Shown in pieces: positions 53,174-64,000 of a stretch of 64,000 nt of DNA. The translations under genes and the position numbers were made by a program. Location of the stretch: positions 14,021,013-14,085,012 of the forward strand of contig JARWKL010000007.1 of the NCBI GenBank assembly GCA_029961685.1, in the 5' to 3' direction. This DNA comes from Aristolochia californica. Lineage: Eukaryota; Streptophyta; Magnoliopsida; Piperales; Aristolochiaceae. Position 1 is the stretch's first letter, and each line of letters starts with the position of its first letter. The notes under the pieces are model-generated. The model saw only the letters and a list, made by a program, of their open reading frames with translations, searched no databases and was not told where the DNA came from.

Positions 53174-56100
53174 TCATTTCATACAAAAATATAGCCCGTT
53201 ACGCATGATAAATCACTTTACATTCATCTATGATTGTTAGAACAAATTTTTGAAAATGGGCAAAATAATGACTTGTTAGACTCGGGTAAATATCCCACCG
53301 CACGTTCACTTGAAAATTTAATGAGCGTTTGTTATTCTCTTTAAAAGCTTTGGATCCATAGGTCATTTGAATCTTTAACATGTTTCAAGCATGCATATCC
53401 ATTTTTAAAACATGTGTGGAAAAAATCTCCTTCATGTAAAATTCCATGCTTAGTAGGGTTGGACTATTGGAATTTCCCAAACTTGGATAACAAAACTTTT
53501 GTGTTCTTTTGTGGTGTGTGAATAGATATTTTTTATTTACATTAGTTATTATTTTAAAAAATTTCTAAACATCAACTACAAAATTTTTATTTTGTTGTGA
53601 TCTTTTTTGCCTTTCTTTTTTACGGGATGAAGGGTGAGCGAAAACTCAAAGTTCTGATTTAAGAAAAAAGTGTACATCTAAAATGGAAATGCACAATGCA
53701 GAAATGTAGAGAGAGATATTTCGAAAGAGTCTCTGTATGTTATAGGGATCGTATGCACTCTTTCCTTTTTATATGTAAGGTTTTGCAATTGTCGGGAAAC
53801 GGGGGAGGCGGGCGATTTTTAACTTAGTGTTGACTTCAAATCCATAAGTCAATTCTTACAAAAATATAGCCCGTTACGCATGACAAATCACTTTACAATC
53901 ATCTATGATTGTTAGCTCAACTTTTTGACTATGGGCAAAATAATGGCATGTTTGACTCGGGCAAATATGCCATCGCACGTTCACTTGAGAATTTAAGGAG
54001 CGTTTGTTATTCTCTTTAAAAGCTTTGGATCCATATGTAATTTGAATCTTTAACATGTTTTTGGCATGGATATCCATTTTTAAAACATGTGTAGAAAAAA
54101 TCTCCTTCATGTAAAATTTCAAGATATTAGTTTTGGACAAGTGGAATTTCCCAAACTTGGATAACAAAACTTTTGTGTTCATTTGTGGTGTGTGAATAAA
54201 TTTTCTTCATTTACTTTTTTTATTGTTTTAAACTTTTTTCGTACATCAACTACAAAATTTTCATTTTGTTATGATCTATTTGCGTTTTTTTGTTTACGGG
54301 ATGAAGGGAGAGCGAAAAACTCGAAGTTTTGATTTAAGAAAAATGTGTACACTTAAAACAGAAATGCACAACACACATATGTAGAGAGAGATAATTCCAA
54401 AGAGTGTCTGTAATTTTTAGGGATTGTAAGCACCTTTTCGTTTTTATATCTCAGGTTTTGCAATCGTCGGGAAAAATGGGTTGCGGAGGATTTTTAACTG
54501 AGTGTTGAATTGCAATCCATAAGTCATTTCATACAAAAATTAGCCCGTTACGCATGATAAATCACATTAAAATCATCTATGATTAATTTTGTCAGCTTTT
54601 TGCAAATGGACAAAATAATGGCATGTTTGACTCAGGTAAATATGCCACCGCAAGTTCACTTGAGAAAATAATGGGCGTTTGTTATTATCTTTAAAACTTT
54701 GCTTCCTTAGCTCATTTGAATCTTTAACATGTTTCAAACATGCATTTCCATTTTTAAAACATGTGTGGATGAAATCTCTTTCTTGCAAAATTCCAAGCTA
54801 TTAGGGTTAAACTAGTGGAATTTCCCATAATTGGATAACAAAACTTTTGTGTTCATTTGTGTTGGGTGAATAAATTTTATTTATTTATATTTGTTATTTT
54901 TTTTAGTTTTTGGCATACATCAACTATAAAATTTTCATTTTGTTGTAAGCTTTTTGCCTTGTTTGTTTTCGGGATGAAGGGAGAGCGAAAAGTCAAAGTT
55001 TTGATTTAAGAAAAAAGTGTACATCTAAAATGGAAAAACACAATGCAATATTTTAGGGAGAGATAATTCCAAAGAGTGTCGTTAATTTTTAGGGATTGTA
55101 AGCTCTTTTTAGTTTTTATATCTCAGGTTTTGCAATCGTCGGGAAAAATTGGTGGCAGAGGATTTTTAACTGAGTGTTGAATTGCAATCCATAAGTCATT
55201 TCAAACAAAAATATAGCCCGTTACGAATGATAAATCACTTTACAATCATTTATGATTGTTAGATCAAATTTTAGAAAATGGGAAAAATAATGACTTGTTA
55301 GACTCGGGTAAATATTCCACCGCACGTTCACTTGAGAATTTAATGAGCGTTTTTTATTCTCTTTAAAAGCTTTGGATCCATAGGTCATTTGAATCTTTAA
55401 CATGTTTCAAGAATGCATATCCATATTTAAAACATGTGTCGAAGAAATCTCCTTCATGTAAAATTCCAAGCTTAATAGGGTTGGACTAATGGAATTTCCC
55501 AAACTTGGATAACAAAACTTTTGTGTTCATTTGTGGTGTGTGAATAGATATTTTTTATTTACATTAGTTATTATTTTAAATATTTTCCACACATCAACTA
55601 TAAAAATTTTATTTTGTTGTAATCTTTTTTGCTTTTTTTTTTACGGGAAGACGGGGGAGCGAAAACTCAAAGTTTTGGTTTAAGAAAAAAGTGTACATCT
55701 AAAATGGAAATGCACAATGCAAAAAAGTAGAGAGAGATATTTCCAAAGAGTGTCTGTATGTTTTACGGATCGTATGCAGTCTTTCGTTTTTATATCTAAG
55801 GTTTTGCAATCGTAGGGAAACGGGGTAGGCGGGCGATTTTTAAGTGAGTGTTGACTTCAAGTCCATAAGTCATTTCTTACAAAAATATAACCCGTTTCGC
55901 ATGACAAATCACTTTACAATCATCTATGATTGTTAGCTCAACTTTTTGAATATGGGCAAAATAATGGCTTGTTTGACTCGGGCAAATATCCCACCGCACG
56001 TTCACTTGAGAATTTAAGGAGCGCTTGTTATTCCCTTTAAAAGCTTTGGATCCATAGGTCATTTGAATCTTTAACATGTTTCTGGCATGCATATCCATTT

Positions 56101-56543
56101 TTAAAACATGTGTAGAAAAAATCTCCTTCATGTAAAATTCAAAGATATTAGTTTTGGACTAGTGGAATTTCCCAAACTTGGATAACAAAACTTTTGTGTT
56201 CATTTGTGGTGTGTGAATAAATTTTCTTCATTTACTTTTTTTATTGTTTTAAACTTTTTCCGTACATCAAATATGAAATTTTCATTTTGCTGTGATCTAT
56301 TTGCCTTTTTTGTTTACAGGATGAAGGGAGAGCGAAAAACTCGAAGTTTGTATTTAAGAAAAATGTGTACATCTAAAACGGAAATGCACAACACACATAT
56401 GTAGAGAGAGATAATTCCAAAGAGTGTCTGTAATTTTTAGGGATTGTAAGCACCTTTTCGTTTTTATATCTCAGGTTTTGCAATCGTCGGGAAAAATGGG
56501 TTGCGGAGGAATTTTAAATTATTGCTGAATTGCAATCTATAAG
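53174..56543 (+). repeat. Pentamer unit B-C-A-B-C, copy 3
   Basis: Monomers B 53174-53848, C 53849-54523, A 54524-55195, B 55196-55869, C 55870-56543 (3,370 bp). It is directly tandem to copy 2, which makes the pentamer itself a tandem unit. The second B reads cgttacgaatgataaatc, one base from copy 1. Confidence 0.92.
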
Positions 56544-58564
56544 TCATTTCATATAAAATATAGCCCGTTACGCATGATAAATCACATTACAATCATCTCT
56601 GATTAATTATGTCAGCCTTTTGCAAAAGGTCAAAGTAATGGCATGTTTGACTCGGGTAAATATCCCATCACAAGTTCACTTGAGAATTTAATGAGCGTTT
56701 GTTATTCTCTTTAAAAGCTTTGCATCCATAGCTCATTTACATCTTTAACATGTTTCAAACATGCATATCCATTTTTAAAAAATGTGTGGATGAAATCTCT
56801 TTCTTGCAAAATTCCAAGCTATTATTGTTAAACTAGTGGAATTTCCCAAAATTGGATAACAAAAATTTTGTGTTCATTTGTGTTGGGTGAATAAATTTTC
56901 TTTATTTATATTTGTTATTGCTTAAAATTTTTTGCATACATCAACTATAAAATTTTCATTTTGTTGTAAGGGTTTTGCCTTGTTTGTTTTCGGGATGATG
57001 GGAGACGGAAAGTCAAAGTTTTGATTTATGAAAAAAGTGTACATCTAAAATGGAAAAGCACAATGCACAATTGTAGGGAGAGATAATTCCAAAGAGTGTC
57101 GGTAATTTTTAGTGATTGTAAGCACTTTTTAGTTTTTATATCTCAGGTTTTGCAATTGTCGGGAAAAATTGGTGGTAGAGGATTTTAAACTGAGTGTTGA
57201 ATTGCACTCCATAAGTCATTTCATAAAAAAATATGGCCCGTTACGCATGATAAATCACTCTACATTCATCTATGATTGTTAGATCAAATTTTTGAAAATG
57301 GGCAAAATAATGACTTGTTAGACTCGGGTAAATATCCCACCGCACGTTCACTTGAGAATTGAATGAGCGTTTGTTATTCTCTTTAAAATCTTTGGATCCA
57401 AATGGTCATTTGAATCTTTAACATGTTTCCAGCATGCATATCCATTTTTAAAACATGTGTGGAAAAAATCTCCTTCATGTAAAATTCCAAGCTTAATAGG
57501 GTTGGCCTAATGGAATTTCCCAAACTTGGATAACAAAACTTTTGTGTTCATTTGTGGTGTGTGAATAGATATTTTTTATTTACATTAGTTATTATTTTAA
57601 ATATTTTCCACACATCAACTACAAGATTTTTATTATGTTGTGATCTTTTTTGCCTTTTTTGTTTACGAGATGAAGGGGGAGCGAAAACTCAAAGTTATGA
57701 TTTAAGAAAAAAGTGTACATCTAAAATGGAAATGCACAATGCACAAATGTAGAGAGAGATATTTCCAAAGAGTGTCTGTATGTTTTAGGGATCGTATGTA
57801 GTCTTTCGTTTTTATATCTAAGGTTTTGCAATCGTAGGGAAACGGGGTAGGCGGGCGATTTTTAAGTCAGTGTTGACTTCAAGTCCATAAGTCATTTCTT
57901 ACAAAAATATAGCCCGTTACGCATGACAAATCACTTTACAATCATCTATGATTGTTAGCTCAACTTTTTGAATGTGGGCAAAATAATGGCTTGTTTGACT
58001 CAGGCAAATATCCCACCGCACGTTCACTTGAGAATTTAAGGAGCGTTTGTTATTCTCTTTAAAAGCTTTGGATCCATAGCTCATTTGAATCTTTAACATG
58101 TTTCTGGCATGCATATCCATTTTTAAAACATGTGTAGAAAAAATCTCCTTCATGTAAAATTCCAAGATATTAGTTTTGGACTAGTGGAATTTCCCAAACT
58201 TGGATAAAAAAACTTTTGTGTTCATTTGTTGTGTGTGAATAAATTTTCTTCATTTAATTTTTTTATTGTTTTAAACCTTTTCCGTACATCAACTATGAAA
58301 GTTTCATTTTGCTGTGATCTATTTGCCTTTTTTGTTCACGGGATGAAGGGGGAGCGAAAACTAAAAGTTCTGATTTAAGAAAAAAGTGTAGATATAAAAT
58401 GGAAATGCACAATGCACATATGTAGAGAGAGATAATTCCAAAGAGTGTGTGTAATTTTTAGGGATTGTAAGCACCTTTTCGTTTTTATATCTCAGGTTTT
58501 GCAATCGTCGGGAAAAATGGGTTGCGGAGGATTTTTAACTAATTGTTGAATTGCAATCCATAAG
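56544..58564 (+). repeat. HOR trimer (A-B-C), partner of 39720-41742
   Basis: Monomers A 56544-57215, B 57216-57891, C 57892-58564. The offset from the partner trimer is 16,824 bp at the A start and 16,823 bp at the C start. The C contains a B-like patch at about 58336-58418 (gttcacggg, gggggagcgaaaact, agttctgatttaag) that its partner lacks. This looks like a conversion tract of about 85 bp. Confidence 0.9.
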
Positions 58565-59039
58565 TCATTTCATACAAAAATATAGCCCGTTATGCATGAT
58601 AAATCACATTACAATAATCTATGATTAATTATGTCTGCTTTTTGCAAAAGGACAAAGTAATGGCATGTTTGACTCGGGTAAATATCCCATCGCAAGTTCA
58701 CTTGAGAATTTAATGAGCGTTTTTTATTCTCTTTAAAAGCTTTGCATCAATAGCTCATTTTCATCTTTAACATGTTTCAAACATGCATATCCATTTTTAA
58801 AACATGAGTGGATGAAATCTCATTCTTGCAAAATTCCAAGCTATTATGGTTAAACTAGTGGAATTTCCCAAAATTGGATAACAAAACTTTTGTGTTCATT
58901 TGCGTTGGGTGAATAAATTTTCTTTATTTATATCTGTTATTGTTTTAAATTTTTTGCATCCCAAAATATGATAACAAAACTTTTTATGTTCATTTGCGTC
59001 GGGCGATTTTTAAGTGAGTGTTGACTTCAAACCCATAAG
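58565..59039 (+). repeat. Truncated A monomer with complex deletion junction
   Basis: Only 475 bp remain. Class A is normal to ttttttgcat at about 58959. Then comes a ~40-bp imperfect second copy (58960-58999) of the sequence found 93 bp upstream (58867-58906), including the variant catttgcgt. The sequence then jumps to a B-type tail (cgggcgatttttaagtgagtg, 59000-59039). Against the partner segment 41743-43089, about 870 bp are gone: the end of the A and nearly all of a B. Confidence 0.88.
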
Positions 59040-60387
59040 TCCTTTCTTACAAAAATATAGCCCGTTACGCATGACAAATCACTTTATAATCATCTATGAT
59101 TGTTAGATCAAATTTTTGAAAATCGGCAAAATAATGACTTGTTAGACTCGGGTAAATATCCCACGACATGTTCACTTCAGAATTTAAGTAGCATTTGTTA
59201 TTCTCTTTAAAAGCTTTGGATCCATAGGTCATTTGAATCTTTAACATGTTTCAAGCATGCATATCCATTTTTAAAACATGTGTAGAAAAAATCTCCTTCA
59301 TGTAAGATTCCAAGCTTAATAGGGTTGGACTAATGGAATTTCCCAAACGTGGATAACAAAACTTTTGTGTTCATTTGTGGTGTGTGAATAGATATTTTTT
59401 ATTTACATTAGTTATTATTTTAAATATTTTCCACACATCATCTATAAAATTTTTATTTTGTTGTGATCTTTTTTGCCTTTTTGTTCACGGGATGAAGGGG
59501 GAGCGAAAACTCAAAGTTCTGATTTAACAAAAAAGTGTACGTCTAAAATGGAAATGCACAATGCACAAATGTAGAGAGAGATATTTCCAAAGAGTGTCTG
59601 TATGTTTTAGGGATCGTATGCACTTTTTTCGTTTTTATATCTAAGGTTTTGCAATCGTCATGAAACGGGGGAGGCGGGCGATTTTTCACTGAGTGTTGAC
59701 TTCAAATCCATAAGTCATCTCTGACAAAAATATAGCCCGTTACTCATGACAAATCACTTTACAATCATCTATGATTGTTAGCTCAATTTTTGAATATTGG
59801 CAAAATAATGGTTTGTTTGACTCGGGCAAATATCCCACCGCACGTTCACTTCAGAATTTAATGAGCATTTGTAATTCTCTTTAAACGCTTCGGATCCATA
59901 GGTCATTTGAAACTTTAACATGTTTCTGGCATGCATATCCCTTTTTAAAACATGTGTAGAAAAAATCTCCTTCATGTAAAATTCCAAGATATTAGTTTTG
60001 GACTAGTGGAATTTCCAAAACTTGGATAACAAAACTTTTGTGATCATTTGTGGTGTGCAAATAAATTTTCTTCATTTACTTTTTTTATTGTTTCAAACTT
60101 TTTCCGTACATCAACTATGAAATTTTCATTTTGCTGTGATCTATTTGCCTTTTTTGTTTACGGGATGAAGGGAGAGTGAAAAACTTGAGGTTTTGATTTA
60201 AGAAAAATGTGTACATCTAAAACGTAAATGCACAATGCACATATGTAGAGAGAGATAATTCCAAAGAGTGTCTGTAATTTTTAGGGATTGTAAGCACCTT
60301 TTCGTTTTTATATCTCAGGTTTTGCAATCCTCGGGAAAAATGGGTTACGGAGGATTTTTAACTGAGTGTTGAATTACAATCCATAAG
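59040..60387 (+). repeat. (C/B)-C pair, partner of 43090-44439
   Basis: C/B monomer 59040-59714 and C 59715-60387. Both share the rare markers of the upstream pair (actttataatcat, aaaatcggc, gaatattggc). After the deletion just upstream, the offset from the partner drops from about 16.82 kb to about 15.95 kb. Confidence 0.9.
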
Positions 60388-62382
60388 CCATTTCATACAT
60401 AAATATAGCCCGTTACGCATGATAAATCCATTACAATCATCTATGTTTAATTATGTCAGCTTTTTGTAAAAGGTAAAATAATGGCATGTTTGACTCGGGT
60501 AAATATCCTACCGCAAGTTCACTTGAGAATTTAATGAGCGTTTGTTATTCTCCTTAAAATCTTTGCATCCATAGCTCATTTGCATCTTTAACATGTTTCA
60601 AACATGCATATCCATTTTTAAAACATGTGTGGACGAAATCTCTTTCTTGCAAAATTTCAAGCTATTAGGGTTAAACTAGTGGAATTTCCCAAAATTGGAT
60701 AACAAAACTTTTGTGTTCATTAGTGTTGGGTGAATAAATTTTGTTTATTTATATTTTTTATTGTTTTAAATTGTTTCCATACATCAACTATAAAATTTTC
60801 ATTTTGTTGTAAGCTTTTTGCCATGTTTGTTTTCGGGATGAAGGGAGAGTGAAAAGTCAAAATTTTGATTTAAGAAAAGAGTGTACATCTAAAATGGAAA
60901 AGCACAATGCAGAATTGTAGGGAGAGATAATTCCAAAGAGTGTCTGTAATTTTGAGGGATTGTAATTTCTTTTTAGTTTTTATATCTCAGGTTTTGCAAT
61001 CGTCCGGAAAAATTGGTGGCAGAGGATTTTTAACTGAGTGTTGAATTGCAATCCATAAGTCATTTCATACAAAAATATAGCCTGTTACGCATGATAAATC
61101 ACTTTACAATCATCTATGATTGTTAGATCAAATTTTTGAAAATGGGCAAAATAATGACTTGTTAGACTCGGGTAAATAACCCACCTCACCTTCACTTGAG
61201 AATTTAATGAGCGTTGGTTATTCTCTATAAAAGCTGTGGATCCATAGGTCATTTGAATCTTTAACATGTTTCAAGCATGTATATCCATTTTTAAAACATG
61301 TGTAGAAAAAATCTCCTTCATGTAAAATTCCAAGCTTAATAGGGTTGGACTAGTGGAATTTCCCAAACAAGGATAACAAAAGTTTTGTATTCATTTGTGG
61401 TGTGTGAATAGATATTTTTTATTTACATTAGTTATTATTTTAAATATTTTTCACACATCAACTGTAAAAAAAAAATTTTCTTGTGATCTTTTTTGGCTGT
61501 TTTGTTTACGGGATGAAGGGGGAGCGAAAACTCAAAGTTTTGATTTAAGCAAAAAGTGTATATCTAAAATGGAAATGCACAATGCACAAATGTAGAGAGA
61601 GATATTTTCAAAGAGTGTTTGTATGTTTTAGGGATTGTATGCACTTTTTCGTTTTTATATCAAAGGTTTTACAATTGTCAGGAAACGGGGGAGGCGGACG
61701 ATTTTTAACTGAGTGTTGACTTCAACTCTGTAAGTCATTTCTTACAAAAATATAGCCCGTTACTCGTGACAAATCACTTTACAATCATCTATTATTGTTA
61801 GCTCAACTTTTTGAATATGGGCAAAATAATGGCTTGTTTGACTCGGGCAAATATCCCACCGCACATTCACTTGAGAATTTAATGAGCGTTTGTTATTCTC
61901 TTTAAAAGCTTTCGATCCAAAGGTCATTGATTCTTTAACATGTTTCGTGCATGCATATCCATTTTTAAAACATGTGTAGAAAACATCTCCTTCATGTAAA
62001 ATTCCAAGAAATTAGTTTTGTACTTGTGGAATTTCCCAAACTTGGATAACAAAACTTTTGTCTTCATTTGGGGTGTGTGAATAAATTTTTTTCATTTGCT
62101 TTTTTTATTGTTTTAAACTTTTCCGTACATCAACTATAAAATTTTCATTTTGCTGTGATCTATTTGCCTTTTTTTTTTTACAGGATGAAGGGAGAGCGAA
62201 AAACTCGAAGTTTTGATTTAAGAAAAATGTGTACATCTAAAACGGAAATGCACAACACACATATGTAGAGAGAGATAATTCCAAAGAGTGTCTGTAATTT
62301 TTAGGGATTGTAAGCACCTTTTCGTTTTTATATCTCAGGTTGTGGAGGATTTTTAACTGAGTGTTGAATCGCAATCCATAAT
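60388..62382 (+). repeat. HOR trimer (A-B-C), C shortened
   Basis: Monomers A 60388-61059, B 61060-61734, C 61735-62382. The A matches the A at 44440. The B matches the B at 48487 rather than the B at 45112, so the two sides of this A/B boundary have different closest relatives. The B has a run of nine or so A residues near 61465 (tgtaaaaaaaaaattttc). Confidence 0.9.
61735..62382 (+). repeat. C monomer with ~26-bp deletion near its end
   Basis: The monomer is 648 bp long. At about 62340 the sequence goes from atatctcaggt to tgtggagg, missing the usual gcaatcgtcgggaaaaatgg block that every complete monomer has in some form. Confidence 0.85.
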
Positions 62383-64000
62383 TCATTTCATACAAAAATA
62401 TAACCCGTTACGCATGATAAATCACATTACAATCCTCTATTGGTAATTATGTCAACTTTTTGCAAATGGGCAAAATAATGGCATGTTTGACTCGGGTAAA
62501 TTTCCCACCGCAAGTTCACTTGAGAAATTAATGTGCGTTAGTTATTCTCTTTAAAATCTTTGCATCCATAGCTCATTTGCTTCTTGAGCATGTTTCAAAC
62601 ATGCATATCCATTTTTAAAACATGTGTGGATGAAATCTCTTTCTTGCAAAATTCCAAGCTATTAGGGTTAAACTAGTGGAATTTCGAAAAATTGGATTAC
62701 AAAACTTTTGTGTTCATTTGTGTTGGGTGAATAAATTTTCTTTATTTATATTTTTCATTGCTTTAAATTTTTTCCGTACATCAACTATAAAATTTTCATT
62801 TTGTTGTAAGCTTTTTGCCTTGTTTGTTTTCAGGATGAAGGGAGAGTGAAAAGTCAAAGTTTTGATTTAAGAAAAAAGTGTACATCTAAAATGGAAAAGC
62901 ACAATGCACAATTGTAGGGAGAGATAATTCCAAAGAGTGTCTGTAATTTTTAGGGATTGTAAGCTCTTTTTAGTTTTTATATCTCAGGTTTTGCAATCGT
63001 TGGGAAAAATTGGTGGCAGAGGATTTTTAACTGAGTGTTGAATTGCAATCCATAAGTCATTTCATACAAAAATATAGCTCGTTACGCATGATAAATCACA
63101 TTACAATCATCTATGATTAATTATGTCAGCTTTTTACAAATGGGCAAAATAATGGCCTGTTTGGCTCGGGTAAATATCCCACAGCAAGTTCACTTGAGAA
63201 TTTAATGAGCGTTTGTTATTCTCTTTCAAAGCTTTGCATCTATAGCTCATTTGCGTCTTTAGCATGTTTCAAACATGCATATCCATTTTTAAAACATGTG
63301 TGGATGAAATCTCTTTCTTGCAAAATTCCAACCTATTACGGTTAAACTAGTGGAATTTCCCAAAATTGGATAACAAAACTTTTGTGTTCATTTGTGTTGG
63401 GTGAATAAATTTTCTTATTTATATTTGTTATTGTTTTAAATTTTTTCCATACATCAACTATAAAATTTTCATTTTGTTGTAAGCTTTTTGCCTTGTTCGT
63501 TTTCGGGATGAAGGGAGAGAGAAAAGTAATGTTTTGATTCAAGAAAAGAGTGTACATCTAAAATGGAAAAGCACAATGCACAATTGTAGGGAGAGTTAAT
63601 TCCAAAGTGTGTATGTAATTTTTAGGGATTGTAAGCTCTTTTTAGTTTTTATATCTCAGGTTTTGCCATCGTCGGGAAAAATTGGTGGCAGAGGATTTTG
63701 AACCGAGTGTTGAATTGCAATCCATAATTCATTTTATACAAAAATATAGCCCATTATGCATGATAAATCACTTTAAAATCATCTATGATTGTTAGATCAA
63801 ATTTTTGAAAATGGGCAAAATAATGACTTGTTAGACTCGGGTAAATATCCCACTGCACGTTGAATTGAGAATTTAATGAGTGTTTGTTATTCTCTTTAAA
63901 AGCTTTGGATCCATAGGTCATTTGAATCTTGAACTAGTTTCAAGCATGCATATCCATTTTTAAAACATGTGTAGAAAAAATCTCCTTCATGTAAAATTCC
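62383..64000 (+). repeat. A-A-B end of window (last B partial)
   Basis: A 62383-63056, A 63057-63728, B 63729-64000. Two A monomers in a row resemble the situation at 46456-48486. The final B (gttagatcaaatttttgaaa at about 63797) is cut by the window edge after 272 bp; the array clearly continues. Confidence 0.92.

Larger units (their letters stand above)
53174..61059 (+). repeat. 13-monomer segment, downstream copy (12 monomers after deletion)
   Basis: This is the partner of 36352-45111. The offset is 16,822-16,825 bp up to about 58957 and 15,948-15,950 bp after it. The change of offset happens exactly at the complex junction. The first pentamer of this copy is also tandem to 49803-53173. 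Confidence 0.86.
1..64000 (+). repeat. AT-rich satellite array, ~674-bp monomers in ~2,022-bp A-B-C higher-order repeats
   Basis: The same ~674-bp sequence recurs head-to-tail from the first to the last base. Monomer starts, set at the string tcatttcata or its class variants, fall at 1, 675, 1350, 2023, 2696, 3355, 4028 and so on up to 63729. Most spacings are 670-677 bp. The exceptions are 659, 637, 684, 641, 475 and 648 bp, and each can be explained by a visible indel. Three classes (A, B, C) are separated by many linked differences and normally follow each other in that order. No monomer is inverted and no foreign sequence interrupts the array. The first base is a chosen phase, not a biological boundary. 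The role in the cell is unknown; centromeric or heterochromatic location is inference only. Confidence 0.97.

Noticed and set aside
1..64000. CRISPR array
   Set aside because: The repeat unit is ~674 bp with no short repeat and unique-spacer alternation, and no cas genes.
1..64000. Tandem LTRs or a retrotransposon array
   Set aside because: No TG...CA termini with target-site duplications, no primer-binding site or polypurine tract arrangement, and no reverse transcriptase or integrase frame on either strand.
1..64000. Ribosomal intergenic spacer or 5S cluster
   Set aside because: No rRNA-like or Pol III-like gene sequence is seen in any monomer class.
1..64000. Assembly artefact as the full explanation of the duplicated blocks
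   Set aside because: The copies differ by private substitutions and by an ~870-bp deletion, so they are not simple read-duplication errors. Mis-joins in such an array cannot be excluded from sequence alone.

Overview
The whole 64-kb window is one uninterrupted head-to-tail satellite DNA array. I found no gene, RNA gene, transposon or unique flanking sequence. The base unit is an AT-rich monomer of about 674 bp. Taking the recurring string tcatttcatacaaaaata as the monomer start, I placed 95 complete monomers and one partial one (63729-64000), all in the same orientation. Neither array edge is in the window. Such a long, AT-rich, gene-free array with higher-order structure points to a eukaryotic chromosome (pericentromeric, centromeric or other heterochromatin). 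I do not recognise the family and cannot name the species; a large plant or animal genome is plausible but not shown.

The monomers fall into three classes that normally alternate A-B-C, giving a higher-order repeat (HOR) of about 2,022 bp. Class A carries gattaattatgtcagc, gctattagggttaaactag, gtgttgggtgaataaa and attggtggcagagg. Class B carries gttagatcaaatttttgaaa, gcttaatagggttggacta, gtgtgtgaatagatatt, gggggagcgaaaactc and a GC-rich tail, cgggggaggcgggcg. Class C carries gttagctcaactttttgaat, atgtttctggcatgc, agatattagttttggacta, gaaaaactcgaag and aatgggttgcggagg. By eye, classes differ from each other far more than copies of one class do. No alignment or identity value was computed.

Layout: 1-6051 holds three regular trimers. 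6052-8747 is a four-monomer block with two hybrid monomers. 8748-14811 is regular. 14812-24216 is scrambled, with hybrids, a B/C fusion with a deletion, a B/A hybrid and skipped A monomers. 24217-36351 is the most regular stretch: six trimers, of which 28938-36351 looks recently amplified. 36352-64000 is built from larger duplicated blocks: a five-monomer B-C-A-B-C unit seen three times, and a 13-monomer segment (36352-45111) duplicated at 53174-61059 with an internal loss of about 870 bp. It also holds runs of A monomers (A-A-A at 46456-48486, A-A at 62383-63728).

The window records unequal exchange, gene conversion and microhomology-type rearrangement in a satellite. The many short open frames are periodic by-products of the repeat. 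The frames I checked begin with TTG or GTG, they vary in amino acid sequence between copies, and none looks like a gene. No new protein-coding system is visible. The items most worth a second look are the nested HOR structure, the templated-insertion junction near 58957-59001, and the B-class GC-rich motif resembling a CENP-B box with one extra base.
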